The notes under the pieces are model-generated. The model was given only the letters and a program-made list of their open reading frames with translations. It did no database searches and was not told where the DNA came from. The position numbers and the translations under genes were made by a program. From Rufibacter sp. XAAS-G3-1 (GTDB taxonomy: Bacteria > Bacteroidota > Bacteroidia > Cytophagales > Hymenobacteraceae), in assembly GCF_013623775.1 (NCBI RefSeq), contig NZ_JABFAM010000022.1:1-64000 (forward strand): a stretch of 64,000 nt of DNA, in the 5' to 3' direction. This document shows, piece after piece, positions 53,401 through 62,457 of this stretch (its first letter is position 1; each line of letters begins with the position of its first letter).

Positions 53401-55673
53401 TGAAAACAGCGTTCCATATCCTTTTGGCGGTGCTTCTCTGCGGAATGGGCTTTTCAGCCAATGCCCGGCAGGAGAGGGATTTAGTGCAGTATGTGAACAC
53501 GCTGCAAGGCACCAACTCGTCTTTTGAGCTGACCTACGGCAACACCTACCCCACCACGGCCTTGCCCTTCGGGATGCACACCTGGACGCCGCAGACGGGC
53601 AAGAACGGCAACGGCTGGAAATACCAGTACGCCAAGGATTCCATCCGGGGTTTTCAGCAGGCGCACCAATGCAGCTCCTGGAGTGGTGATTACGCCGTCT
53701 TTTCCTTGATGCCTGTGGCAGGGAATTTGAAACTGCACGAAGATGAGCGCGCCTCCAAGTTTAGCCACGCCAATGAGATAGGCAAACCCCATTACTATAA
53801 AGTCACCTTAGACAACCAGATTACCACGGAGATTTCCCCCACCGAGCGGGGCGCCCACTTACGTATCAGCTTTCCGGAGGGGGAAAAGGCCTATCTGGTG
53901 CTGGATGGCTACACCGGCCCCAGCTCCGTGAAGATTGACCCGGAAAACCGACGCATCACGGGCACGGTTTCCAACGGCCGGCTGGTCGGGAAACTCATCA
54001 ACTACTTCGTCATAGAATTTGACCAGCCATTTAAAGCCTACGGAACCTGGGAGAACCGCAGAGGCGGGCAATGGCCCAGCGTGGTTTCTGCCGATGGAAG
54101 GGGAGCAGGCGCGTATCTGGAATTCCCGGCCGGCGCGAACGTACAAATCAAAACGGCCTCCTCTTACGTGAGTCTGGAGCAGGCAAAACTCACCCTTAAG
54201 AACGAACTCGGGAGCCACGCTACCCTGGAGGCCACCAAAGAAGCAGCCCGCCAGGTATGGAACCGGCAACTGGGGAAAGTTACCGTGGAAGGCGGTACCG
54301 AAGAACAGCTGCGCACCTTTTACTCCACCCTGTTCCGGGCCAACCTGTTTTCCCGCAAGTTCTATGAAATTGGTGCAGATGGGGAGCCGTATTATTTCAG
54401 CCCGTATGACCTCACGCTCCACAAAGGCTACCTTTTCACCGATACCGGTTTCTGGGACACCTTCCGGGCGCAGTTCCCCTTGAATACCATTTTACACCCC
54501 ACCCAGCACGGCAGGTATGTGGCTTCCTTGCTGGACGTGTACGCGCAGAGCGGCTGGTTGCCCAGCTGGTCTTTCCCCAACGAGAACGGCGGCATGATCG
54601 GGAACCACGCCATCACCCTGCTGACGGATGCCTGGGCCAAGGGCATCCAAACCTTTGACCCCCAACGGGCCCTGAAAGCCTATTTCCACACCGCCACCAA
54701 CAAAGGCCCCTGGGGCCCCTCCAACGGGCGCGAAGGCTGGAAGGAATACTACACGCTGGGGTATGTGCCCTACCCGCAGTACGAGGAAGGAACCGCCAAA
54801 ACCCTGGAGTACGCCTATGATGACTTCGCCGGTTATCACCTGGCTAAGATGACTGGGAATAATTTCTACCAAGGCATTTTTGAGCGGCAGATGTTCAATT
54901 ACCGCCACGTCTTTGACCCCGCCACCGGCTTTATGCGGGGGCGGCAGGCCGATGGGAAATGGAACCCTGATTTTGACCCCTTTGAATGGGGCGGCCCCTA
55001 CACCGAGGCGAACGCCTGGCATTACCTTTGGTCGGTTTTCCATGACGTGCAGGGGCTGGCAAAGCTCCTTGGCGGTGAAAAGCAGTTGGTGAGCAAGCTT
55101 GACTCGGTTTTTTCCTTGCCCAACACCGTGAACACCGGCTCCTACGGCTATATGATACATGAGATGAAGGAGATGCAGTTGGCCAACATGGGGCAGTACG
55201 CCCACGGTAACCAGCCCATCCAACACATGATTTACCTGTACAACTACGCCGGCCAACCCTGGAAAGCCCAGTATTGGGTGCGGCAGGTGATGGAACGCCT
55301 GTACAATTCCACCGAAAACGGGTACCCCGGCGACGAAGACCAGGGGCAGACCTCCTCTTGGTACGTGTTAAGTGCCCTGGGCTTTTACAGTGTCACGCCG
55401 GGTATCGATGAATACGTGCTGGGCAGCTCCATCTTCAGGAAAGCGACCATCCACCTGGAGAACGGGAAAAAATTTGTAATTGAGGCCGAAGAAAACAGCA
55501 AGGAGAACGTGTACATAAAATCGGCAAAGTTAAATGGGAAGGCCTACTCCAAAAATTTCATCCGGCACAAAGATATTACGGAGGGAGGGCTGCTGAAATT
55601 CAAGATGGATAACAAGCCGAATAAATCAAGGGGAACCAAGGACAGCGATAAGCCTTTCTCGGTTTCCCGCTGA
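53397..55673 (+). CDS. GH92 alpha-mannosidase, secreted
   Basis: The 758-residue protein has a signal peptide (MGFSANA) and a GH92 catalytic region: VQYVNTLQGTNSSFELTYGN, YPTTALPFGMHTWTPQTGKN, DTGFWDTFRAQFPLN, MIGNHAITLLTDAWAKG and YPGDEDQGQTSSWYVLSALG (D646, E647, D648). The start ATG overlaps the upstream stop (ATGA), so the two GH92 proteins should be translationally coupled. It is a distinct subtype from its neighbour, being only modestly similar, which suggests a second linkage. ATG 53400 would also be a valid start. Confidence 0.93.
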   Translation: MMKTAFHILLAVLLCGMGFSANARQERDLVQYVNTLQGTNSSFELTYGNTYPTTALPFGMHTWTPQTGKNGNGWKYQYAKDSIRGFQQAHQCSSWSGDYAVFSLMPVAGNLKLHEDERASKFSHANEIGKPHYYKVTLDNQITTEISPTERGAHLRISFPEGEKAYLVLDGYTGPSSVKIDPENRRITGTVSNGRLVGKLINYFVIEFDQPFKAYGTWENRRGGQWPSVVSADGRGAGAYLEFPAGANVQIKTASSYVSLEQAKLTLKNELGSHATLEATKEAARQVWNRQLGKVTVEGGTEEQLRTFYSTLFRANLFSRKFYEIGADGEPYYFSPYDLTLHKGYLFTDTGFWDTFRAQFPLNTILHPTQHGRYVASLLDVYAQSGWLPSWSFPNENGGMIGNHAITLLTDAWAKGIQTFDPQRALKAYFHTATNKGPWGPSNGREGWKEYYTLGYVPYPQYEEGTAKTLEYAYDDFAGYHLAKMTGNNFYQGIFERQMFNYRHVFDPATGFMRGRQADGKWNPDFDPFEWGGPYTEANAWHYLWSVFHDVQGLAKLLGGEKQLVSKLDSVFSLPNTVNTGSYGYMIHEMKEMQLANMGQYAHGNQPIQHMIYLYNYAGQPWKAQYWVRQVMERLYNSTENGYPGDEDQGQTSSWYVLSALGFYSVTPGIDEYVLGSSIFRKATIHLENGKKFVIEAEENSKENVYIKSAKLNGKAYSKNFIRHKDITEGGLLKFKMDNKPNKSRGTKDSDKPFSVSR

Positions 55674-55690
55674 AGTAGTTAGCGCGCTTT

Positions 55691-55732
55691 CCTGTTTTGG
55701 GCCTGTTTTTCCAAAAACAGGCCCAAAACAGG
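55691..55732. repeat. Core-family hairpin, perfect 20-bp stem, inside the operon
   Basis: cctgttttgggcctgttttt (55691-55710) and aaaaacaggcccaaaacagg (55713-55732) are exact complements with a 2-nt loop. It lies between the second GH92 and GH125, so it could reduce readthrough within the operon. Confidence 0.85.
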
Positions 55733-55834
55733 CTCAAAGGCTCTGACGCGAAAGCCAGCAGAAGAATCATAACGGCCTGGCGGAAAGAGGGCCAAGTAAA
55801 GGAGCAACAGGTAAACGAAACGAACAGACCATAT

Positions 55835-57271
55835 ATGAAAAGAAGAGACTTCATCCAGAACGCAGCCCTGGCCGGCGGACTTTTTATGCTGAGCCCCTTA
55901 TCCGTGGTAGGCGGCCCGGCGGTCAGCAGCAGAATGTTCAGCCGTTTCCCGGAGGTGAGAACCCCGGCGGCGAAGCGAAATTTCAGCAGCAAGGAGATTG
56001 AGAAAGCCATCCAGGAATTCGGCAAAAAAGTAAAGGATGAAGAGCTCGCGTGGCTGTTCAACAACTGTTTCCCCAATACCCTGGACACCACCGTCACCTA
56101 CGCAGAAAAGAACGGCCGTCCAGATACCTACGTCATCACCGGCGACATCAACGCCATGTGGCTCCGCGACAGCTCGGCGCAGGTGTGGCCGTACCTGCCG
56201 TTCACCAGGAAAGACAAAAACCTCAAAGACCTGATTGCCGGGGTGGTGAACCGGCAGACCACCTACATCCTGAAAGACCCCTACGCCAACGCCTTCTATA
56301 ACGATTCCACCCAAACCGGCCACTGGGTCAAAGACATCACGGCCATGCAGCCGGGGGTGCATGAGCGTAAGTGGGAGATTGATTCGCTTTGCTACCCCAT
56401 CCGGTTGGGCTACGGCTACTGGAAAACCACCGGAGACACCTCTCCGTTCAATTCGGAATGGCAGCAGGCCATCAAGCTGATTCTGAAAACATTCAAGAAC
56501 CAGCAGATGAAAGAGGGGAAAGGCGACTATTCCTTCCAACGGGAAACCGCCACCGCTACCGATACCCGGGCACTCCAGGGCTACGGCTATCCGGTGAAGC
56601 CGGTAGGGCTCATCGCGTCGGCTTTCCGGCCCAGCGACGATGCCACCGTTTTCTCGTTTCTGGTGCCTTCCAACTTTTTCGCGGTGGTCAGCCTGCAACA
56701 GGCCGCCGAGATGATGTCCGCTATTTCCAAAGACCAAGCTACCGCTCAGGAGTTAAGGCAGTTGGCCCAGGAAGTGAAGGAAGCCCTGCAAAAACACGCG
56801 GTGGTGAAACACCCATCGCACGGCGACATCTACGCCTTTGAGGTGGACGGCTACGGAAACCATCTGCTCATGGACGATGCCAACGTGCCCAGTTTGCTGT
56901 CCTTGCCGTATTTGGGCGCGGTAGAGGAGAATGACCAAATTTACAAGAACACCCGGCGTTTCATTCTTTCCCTGGACAACCCTTTTTTCTTCAAAGGAAC
57001 CGTCGCCGAAGGCATTGGCGGCCCGCACATTGCGGTAGACACCATCTGGCACATGGCCATTATTGTGCAGGCCCTCACCAGTAAGGAAGATGCCGAAATA
57101 AAGAAGTGCATTGGTATGCTGAAATCAACCCACGCCGGTACCGGTTTCATGCACGAGGCCTTCCACAAAGACAACCCGGCAGAGTTCACCCGCAAATGGT
57201 TTGCCTGGGCCAACACCCTGTTTGGGGAACTGCTCTGGAAAACCTATCAGGAGAAGCCGCATTTACTGTAA
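55835..57271 (+). CDS. GH125 exo-alpha-1,6-mannosidase
   Basis: From the ATG at 55835 the product has 478 residues; the open frame to 55697 runs through a hairpin repeat and is rejected as N-terminus. The start KRRDFIQNAALAGGLFML has a twin-arginine-like signal, which is common for this family in Bacteroidota. The GH125 (formerly DUF1237) barrel shows TLDTTVTYAEKNGRPDTYVI, GDINAMWLRDSSAQVWPYL, DDATVFSFLVPSNFFAVVSL, GGPHIAVDTIWHMAIIVQAL and GTGFMHEAFHKDNP. It removes alpha-1,6-linked mannose. Together with two GH92 it covers the linkages of yeast mannan or high-mannose N-glycans. Confidence 0.95.
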   Translation: MKRRDFIQNAALAGGLFMLSPLSVVGGPAVSSRMFSRFPEVRTPAAKRNFSSKEIEKAIQEFGKKVKDEELAWLFNNCFPNTLDTTVTYAEKNGRPDTYVITGDINAMWLRDSSAQVWPYLPFTRKDKNLKDLIAGVVNRQTTYILKDPYANAFYNDSTQTGHWVKDITAMQPGVHERKWEIDSLCYPIRLGYGYWKTTGDTSPFNSEWQQAIKLILKTFKNQQMKEGKGDYSFQRETATATDTRALQGYGYPVKPVGLIASAFRPSDDATVFSFLVPSNFFAVVSLQQAAEMMSAISKDQATAQELRQLAQEVKEALQKHAVVKHPSHGDIYAFEVDGYGNHLLMDDANVPSLLSLPYLGAVEENDQIYKNTRRFILSLDNPFFFKGTVAEGIGGPHIAVDTIWHMAIIVQALTSKEDAEIKKCIGMLKSTHAGTGFMHEAFHKDNPAEFTRKWFAWANTLFGELLWKTYQEKPHLL

Positions 57272-57314
57272 GTGACTGGGGCAGATGATTTACAGCTAAA
57301 TCAATATTTAATTA

Positions 57315-58259
57315 ATGGCAGAAGATAAGAATATTGTCCTGGGCGTTGACATCGGCGGAAGCCATATCACGGCTGCGGCCGTGGATTTGGATCGCTTTGA
57401 GATCATAGCGGGAACCAGTTTCAACCGGGAAATAAACAACAAGGCTTCAAAAGAGGCTATCATTGGAGCCTGGGCAGACACGGTGCGGGAGGTGCTGAAA
57501 ACCTGTATCCAAACGGTGGGCCTTGATCGTAAGAAGGTAGCCGGTATCGGTATTGCCATGCCGGGCCCCTTTGATTACCTCAACGGGGTGGGCATGTTTG
57601 AAGGGAACGACAAATATGAGAGTCTTTACAAGGTGGACGTTCGGGAGCCGTTAAGCCAGTTGGTCAACATCCCTGAGGAGAAGATCCACTTCTTCAATGA
57701 CGCCACCTCCTTTGCGGTGGGGGCTGCGTTGCAGCAGAAGGTACTCCATCACAGAACCGTGGGGCTTACCCTGGGTACCGGTTTTGGGGCAGCGTTCCTG
57801 ATGAACGGATTACCCGCCGCAGAGCACTCCCAAGTTCCGGAGAACGGGTGCCTATGGGACAAAAGCTTCAAAGACGGCATTGCCGACGATTATTTCTCCA
57901 CCCGTTGGTTTGTGCGCCAATATGAGGCAATGACAGGACAAGCCTGTAAGGGGGTGCGGGAGATTGTCGCCTTCAACAATGCCGCTACCCACCAAGTTTT
58001 TGAGGAGTTTATAGAAAACCTGACGGAATTCCTGGCTCCGCACCTGGAGAGATTCAAGGCCGATGTGCTTATGATGGGAGGGAACATCGCGAAAGCGCAT
58101 CCTCTGTTTCTGGAAGCGTTGAAAAAATCTCTGGGAGTTCCTCTTGGACTGCAAATGGAGATTGTGAATAACACAGAGAGCTGCAACATTCTGGGCGCAT
58201 CGCATCTGATGAGTCTGGATTACTGGAAGCAGCAGACAGCGTTGAAGGCCTTCATCTAA
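57315..58259 (+). CDS. ROK-family sugar kinase
   Basis: The 314-residue protein has the ROK ATP-binding start IVLGVDIGGSHITAAAVDLD, the sugar-site GIGIAMPGPFDY, the catalytic Asp in FFNDATSFAVGAAL, and the second phosphate loop GLTLGTGFGAAFLMNG. It lacks an HTH, so it is a kinase rather than a regulator. The Cys-rich zinc motif of classical ROK glucokinases is not seen. It follows GH125 by 43 bp, so phosphorylation of imported mannose is the most likely job; glucose or fructose are alternatives. Confidence 0.88.
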   Translation: MAEDKNIVLGVDIGGSHITAAAVDLDRFEIIAGTSFNREINNKASKEAIIGAWADTVREVLKTCIQTVGLDRKKVAGIGIAMPGPFDYLNGVGMFEGNDKYESLYKVDVREPLSQLVNIPEEKIHFFNDATSFAVGAALQQKVLHHRTVGLTLGTGFGAAFLMNGLPAAEHSQVPENGCLWDKSFKDGIADDYFSTRWFVRQYEAMTGQACKGVREIVAFNNAATHQVFEEFIENLTEFLAPHLERFKADVLMMGGNIAKAHPLFLEALKKSLGVPLGLQMEIVNNTESCNILGASHLMSLDYWKQQTALKAFI

Positions 58260-58303
58260 GGCCATTGAAGCTATGCGGGGTTTTTGAAAAAGCGTAGAAG
58301 TAG

Positions 58304-58482
58304 CTAGGGCGTGTTGACAATTAGAGCTCACAAGCTATTCTGAGCGTGCTTAAGGCTTACTCAGGCTCTTGAGAGGGGCAATCTGAGGTAAATCTCCCGC
58401 CTATAGTAATGCAGAGTAGGCTAAAAGCGTCTTAAAATCATCTTAAATCCATCATTCAAGCTTAATTGTCAACACGCCCTAG
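58304..58482. mobile_element. 179-bp MITE-like element with perfect 20-bp TIRs
   Basis: ctagggcgtgttgacaatta (58304-58323) and its exact reverse complement (58463-58482) bound a 139-bp interior with no coding potential. CTAG at both outer edges could be a duplicated 4-bp target. The ends resemble insertion sequence termini, so it is probably mobilised by a transposase elsewhere in the genome. Confidence 0.8.
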
Positions 58483-58502
58483 TTCTTGCTGCCTGTAATT
58501 CG

Positions 58503-58558
58503 CAATTTTCCTGTTTCCGGCTCGTTTTTCCATAAACAGGCCGGAAACAGGAAAATTG
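58503..58558. repeat. Core-family hairpin, 25-bp stem
   Basis: Left arm 58503-58527 (caattttcctgtttccggct...) and right arm 58534-58558 pair with two mismatches around a 6-nt loop. Confidence 0.8.
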
Positions 58559-59172
58559 AAAGTTCATCCTCCTTCCTTCTTCGCCATCAGTTCTTAAAGT
58601 CAACGCGGACTCGGGAATTGCAGGCGCCATACAGAAGCCACAAAGGCCTCCCAGAAGCAGCCAAGAGCACCCGTCCCGACTTGAAACGCCTTCTCCCCTG
58701 GAACCAGGCACGCATGCCGTCCCCCTTTGAAGGGAGTAGGGGGATGACAGGCTGGTTGAAGCAACAGTTAGCCTTTGCCCTGGAGAGAGGAGAGTACTTC
58801 TCGGGAACGCCTGATCTGCCCGGGAGATCATCCCCCCACCCCCTCAAAGGACGACGATATGCGCGGGAGGATGGAGAGGCGGTACTTCTTCAGGTAAGTG
58901 AACCGAGCAATTCCCGAGTTCAAGTTAAAGTCAGGGTAGCTTTCAATTCTGACCCATTGCATATCCATCTTTGCTGGAGGTGGTTTGCCGCTTTCTGAAA
59001 ATAAGATCTGAGCGCACCTCCGCCATGTGCGTCGGTTTGCCAAAGGGGGCTGCCAAGCTAAATAGGCTTTGCTGATTCTACCGCTTCGGGGCAGGTTTTT
59101 ATAATCGCCAAGCCATGGTCAAAATCATAAATTAGAGGAATTAATAAATCACTAATTTTTTATTAATATTTG

Positions 59173-59205
59173 CTTGGAAACGACTAAAACGTTTTAGTAT
59201 ATTTG
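59173..59205 (+). promoter_or_regulatory. Promoter with embedded LacI operator for susC/susD
   Basis: cttg (59173-59176) and tatatttg (59198-59205, a full match to TAnnTTTG) are 21 bp apart. The spacer contains the perfect 16-bp palindrome actaaaacgttttagt (59183-59198). A LacI-family repressor bound there would block the promoter. The central CG and flanking AAAA/TTTT agree with LacI/PurR-type sites. The susC start is 86 bp downstream. Confidence 0.75.
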
Positions 59206-59290
59206 ATATAATTGTAAAAGCGGTGATTTTGCCCCCGGTATCTGATGCGAATCCATAAGAAGTTTTATGTTCAATTAACAACCAAAAGTT

Positions 59291-62200
59291 ATGATAAAAA
59301 GGTACTTTAATAAGTATTTGCGTAGGGGATGGGGGCTGGTGTCTTGCGCCGTAGTCCTGTCGTACTTTCCTGCGCATGCCCGTACATCGTCTTTCAATGT
59401 ACTTGGAAATGATCTTGAACTTGCATTTATCCAGGATCAAAGAACAATAACGGGAAGGGTCGTAGATGAGCGGGGAGCGCCCCTTCCGGGGGCCAGCATC
59501 CTGGTGAAAGGAACTTCTAACGCGGTCATGGCCGATGGCGAAGGGAATTTCAGGATTACAGCGGGGCAGAACGCCGTGCTGGTGGTCTCTTACCTGGGGT
59601 ACAAACCTCAGGAGGTAGCTGTTGCCGGCCAGACCGACCTGTCAGTTAGATTGCAAACAGATGCATCAGGCCTGGATGAAGTGGTGGTGGTGGGGTACGG
59701 TACTCAGAAGAAAGAGAACCTTACCTCTGCTATTTCCACCATCAGAGGGGAAGACATTATTACTACCACCAGCTCCAGCCTGGCGCAGAGCCTCCAGGGG
59801 AAAGTGCCGGGGCTGCAGATCCGGCAACAAGACGCCGAGCCGGGCAGCTTTGCCTCTTCCATCAACATCCGCGGTTTCGGAGAGCCCCTCTACGTGATTG
59901 ACGGCATAGTGCGTGATGGCGGGGTGGAGTTCCAGCAACTTAACCCCAATGACATTGAGAGCATCACGGTATTGAAAGATGCCTCGGCGGCCATTTACGG
60001 CTTAAATGCTGCCAACGGGGTAATTCTGGTGACCACCAAGAAAGGCATCGCCGGAAAACCCACTTTTAATTACACAGGTACCGTCGGCTTCCAATCTCCT
60101 ACCGATGTGCCGGAAATGTCAACCGCCGCCCAGTATCTGGAGATGTACAATGACGCGGTCTTCTATCGTGATAGAAACCACTTCCTCTCGGCCGACGAGA
60201 TGCAGCGGTGGCGCGAGGGTGGCCCCGGCTACACCAGCACGAACTGGTTTGACGAGACCTTCAAAGACTACGCCACCCAGCACCAGCACAATTTCTCCGT
60301 GAGGGGCGGCACCGAGAAGGCAGATTACTTCGTCAGCCTGGGCACTTTCTCTGAGGGCGGCCTTTTCAAGAGCAATGATATAAATTACAACCGCTACAAC
60401 CTGCGCTCCAACGTGGGCCTGCAACTCACCGATAACCTACGGGCGGAAGTGATGCTCTCCGGCAGGTACAGCAAAAGGGAATACCCCGGTGGGGATGGGT
60501 TCATGTGGATCTATAAAGGAACCATCATCAGCCACCCGCATGAGCGGCCTTTCATCAACGATGATCCCAATTATCCTGCCAACATCTTCAACCAGCAGAA
60601 CGCTGTGCTGATGTCTCAGGATGAATATGCGGGCTACACCACCAATGAGAACAAGGACTTTACCTCTTCTGCATCCCTAGCCTGGACTGTCCCCTTTATC
60701 AAAGGGCTGGAGGCAAGGGCTACCGCCTCTTATGACAGCAGAAACATGTTCAACAAGAACGTGTGGAAGAACTATACGGTCTATTCCAAGGATTTAACGC
60801 CGCAGGTGATGAATCCGCCAAGGATTGCCAACGCCATAGATGATGCCAACCGCCTGGTGTTCCAGGGACAGCTGACGTATGAGAACACTTTCCTAGATGT
60901 GCACAACATCAGCGCGACGGCGGTTTTTGAACAGAAACGCTATAACAAGAAATATTCCTACTTGAAAAGAGAATATGAGTTCTTTACTACCGATGTGGTT
61001 GATTTTGCAGGCGGACTCCAGACCAATGCGGGCAATGAAGTGGAGGAAGCCACCATGTCTTACATTGGCCGCGTCAACTATGACTACGCCGGGAAATACC
61101 TAGCCAGCTTTGCTTTCCGGTATGATGGGTCTTACCGGTATGCGCCAGGCAACCGTTGGGCTTTCTTTCCTACTGTTTCCGCCGGGTGGAGGATTTCTGA
61201 GGAGGGCTTCATCAAAGACAACCTCACCTTTATTGACGACCTCAAAATTAGGGCCTCTTACGGCCAGATTGGCGAGAATGTAGGAGATGCTTTCCAGCAC
61301 GTGCTAGGCTTTAATCCTGCGCCCAACCAAGGCGCTGAGTTCACCAACGGCGGCGTGACCGGCGGATTAACCGCCCCCGGGGTGATCAACCCTAACTTTG
61401 CCTGGGTTGAGTCAACCATTGCCGACGTGGGCGTAGAAGGCAGCTTCTTCAACAACAAGCTGAGCTTTGAGGCTGATTATTATGAAAGGGAGAAAACCGG
61501 GAAACTGAAAACCCGTGAAGGCGGCTTGCCCAACACCTTCGGCGGCGAAATGCCTATTGAGAACCTGGAAAGTGAAGTAACCAGAGGGTTTGACTTTATC
61601 GTAGGCCACCAGAACAGCATCCGTGGTTTTGACTTTGGCATCAGTTTCAACATGAACCTTGCCCGCACCATGCACAAGGTGGTGGATAAACCAGCCCCTA
61701 CCAGTAGCATGGATCGTTGGAGATACGGCTTCCCGAACCGGTGGAATGATGTGGTGTGGGGCTATGACCGCATTGGGCAGTTCCAGAATCCGGAGGAAAT
61801 CATCCAAGGCGTGAACCATGGGGGCAACCTGGGCAATTCGCAGATCCTGCCCGGTGATTACATCTATGATGATGTGAACGGAGACGGAATCATTGATGGG
61901 AAAGATTTGATGCCCATCTTCAGGAACGGCACCCCTAAACTGTTCTACGGCTTCACCCTTACCGCCGCTTACAAGAACTTTGACCTGACCTCCGTTTTCC
62001 AGGGCGCTAGCCTGTACACCATCCGTTTCAATGAGGTGTACAGCCAGATGTTCTTCAACAACGGGAACATCCCCGCCTACTTCCATGACAGATGGCATCT
62101 GGCAGATCCCTACAATGCAGAATCTGAGTGGGTACCGGGAAGATTCCCAGCCAACCGTTTCTCTGAGTACATGCAGTCTTCTTACCGGGAGAGTGATGCC

Positions 62201-62446
62201 TGGAGAATGAACGCCAGCTATCTGCGGATGAAGAGCATTGAGATTGGGTACACTATCCCTGCCAACCTCTCTAAGAAATATGCCCTTAACAACGTTCGGG
62301 TGTATGCCAACGCCCACAACCTGTTCACTATCACTGACCCCTTCCTGAAGCAATTCGACCCTGAGAAACATGAAGGACAATACCAGGCCGGTTACAACTA
62401 TCCGCTCATGAAGAGTTTTAACTTCGGGCTGAACGTTTCCTTTTAA
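59291..62446 (+). CDS. SusC/RagA-family TonB-linked outer membrane protein (mannan locus)
   Basis: The 1051-residue protein has a signal sequence (VVLSYFPAHA), a carboxypeptidase-like regulatory domain (ITGRVVDERGAPLPGASILV, about 50-125), SGLDEVVVVGYGTQKKENLT, a plug domain (INIRGFGEPLYVIDGIVRDG, VLKDASAAIYGLNAANGVIL) and a large barrel ending MKSFNFGLNVSF. It imports oligosaccharides with the downstream SusD. Its promoter carries a LacI operator instead of a nearby HTCS or anti-sigma system, placing it in the mannoside regulon. Confidence 0.95.
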   Translation: MIKRYFNKYLRRGWGLVSCAVVLSYFPAHARTSSFNVLGNDLELAFIQDQRTITGRVVDERGAPLPGASILVKGTSNAVMADGEGNFRITAGQNAVLVVSYLGYKPQEVAVAGQTDLSVRLQTDASGLDEVVVVGYGTQKKENLTSAISTIRGEDIITTTSSSLAQSLQGKVPGLQIRQQDAEPGSFASSINIRGFGEPLYVIDGIVRDGGVEFQQLNPNDIESITVLKDASAAIYGLNAANGVILVTTKKGIAGKPTFNYTGTVGFQSPTDVPEMSTAAQYLEMYNDAVFYRDRNHFLSADEMQRWREGGPGYTSTNWFDETFKDYATQHQHNFSVRGGTEKADYFVSLGTFSEGGLFKSNDINYNRYNLRSNVGLQLTDNLRAEVMLSGRYSKREYPGGDGFMWIYKGTIISHPHERPFINDDPNYPANIFNQQNAVLMSQDEYAGYTTNENKDFTSSASLAWTVPFIKGLEARATASYDSRNMFNKNVWKNYTVYSKDLTPQVMNPPRIANAIDDANRLVFQGQLTYENTFLDVHNISATAVFEQKRYNKKYSYLKREYEFFTTDVVDFAGGLQTNAGNEVEEATMSYIGRVNYDYAGKYLASFAFRYDGSYRYAPGNRWAFFPTVSAGWRISEEGFIKDNLTFIDDLKIRASYGQIGENVGDAFQHVLGFNPAPNQGAEFTNGGVTGGLTAPGVINPNFAWVESTIADVGVEGSFFNNKLSFEADYYEREKTGKLKTREGGLPNTFGGEMPIENLESEVTRGFDFIVGHQNSIRGFDFGISFNMNLARTMHKVVDKPAPTSSMDRWRYGFPNRWNDVVWGYDRIGQFQNPEEIIQGVNHGGNLGNSQILPGDYIYDDVNGDGIIDGKDLMPIFRNGTPKLFYGFTLTAAYKNFDLTSVFQGASLYTIRFNEVYSQMFFNNGNIPAYFHDRWHLADPYNAESEWVPGRFPANRFSEYMQSSYRESDAWRMNASYLRMKSIEIGYTIPANLSKKYALNNVRVYANAHNLFTITDPFLKQFDPEKHEGQYQAGYNYPLMKSFNFGLNVSF

Positions 62447-62457
62447 ATAGAACGATG

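Larger units (their letters stand above)
58260..59172. other. Gene-free stretch before the second susC
   Basis: It contains the 179-bp MITE-like element (58304-58482), a core-family hairpin (58503-58558) and a pair of ccccctttgaaggg / cccctcaaagg repeats (about 58721-58850). The open frame 58486-58998 overlaps these repeats and is not regarded as a gene. Confidence 0.65.

Noticed and set aside
55697-55834. N-terminal extension of the GH125 protein
   Set aside because: It is encoded by a hairpin repeat; the twin-arginine-like signal starts at 55835.
58486-58998. Open frame of 170 residues
   Set aside because: It is built from the core-family hairpin and the ccccctttgaaggg repeats and has no domain.
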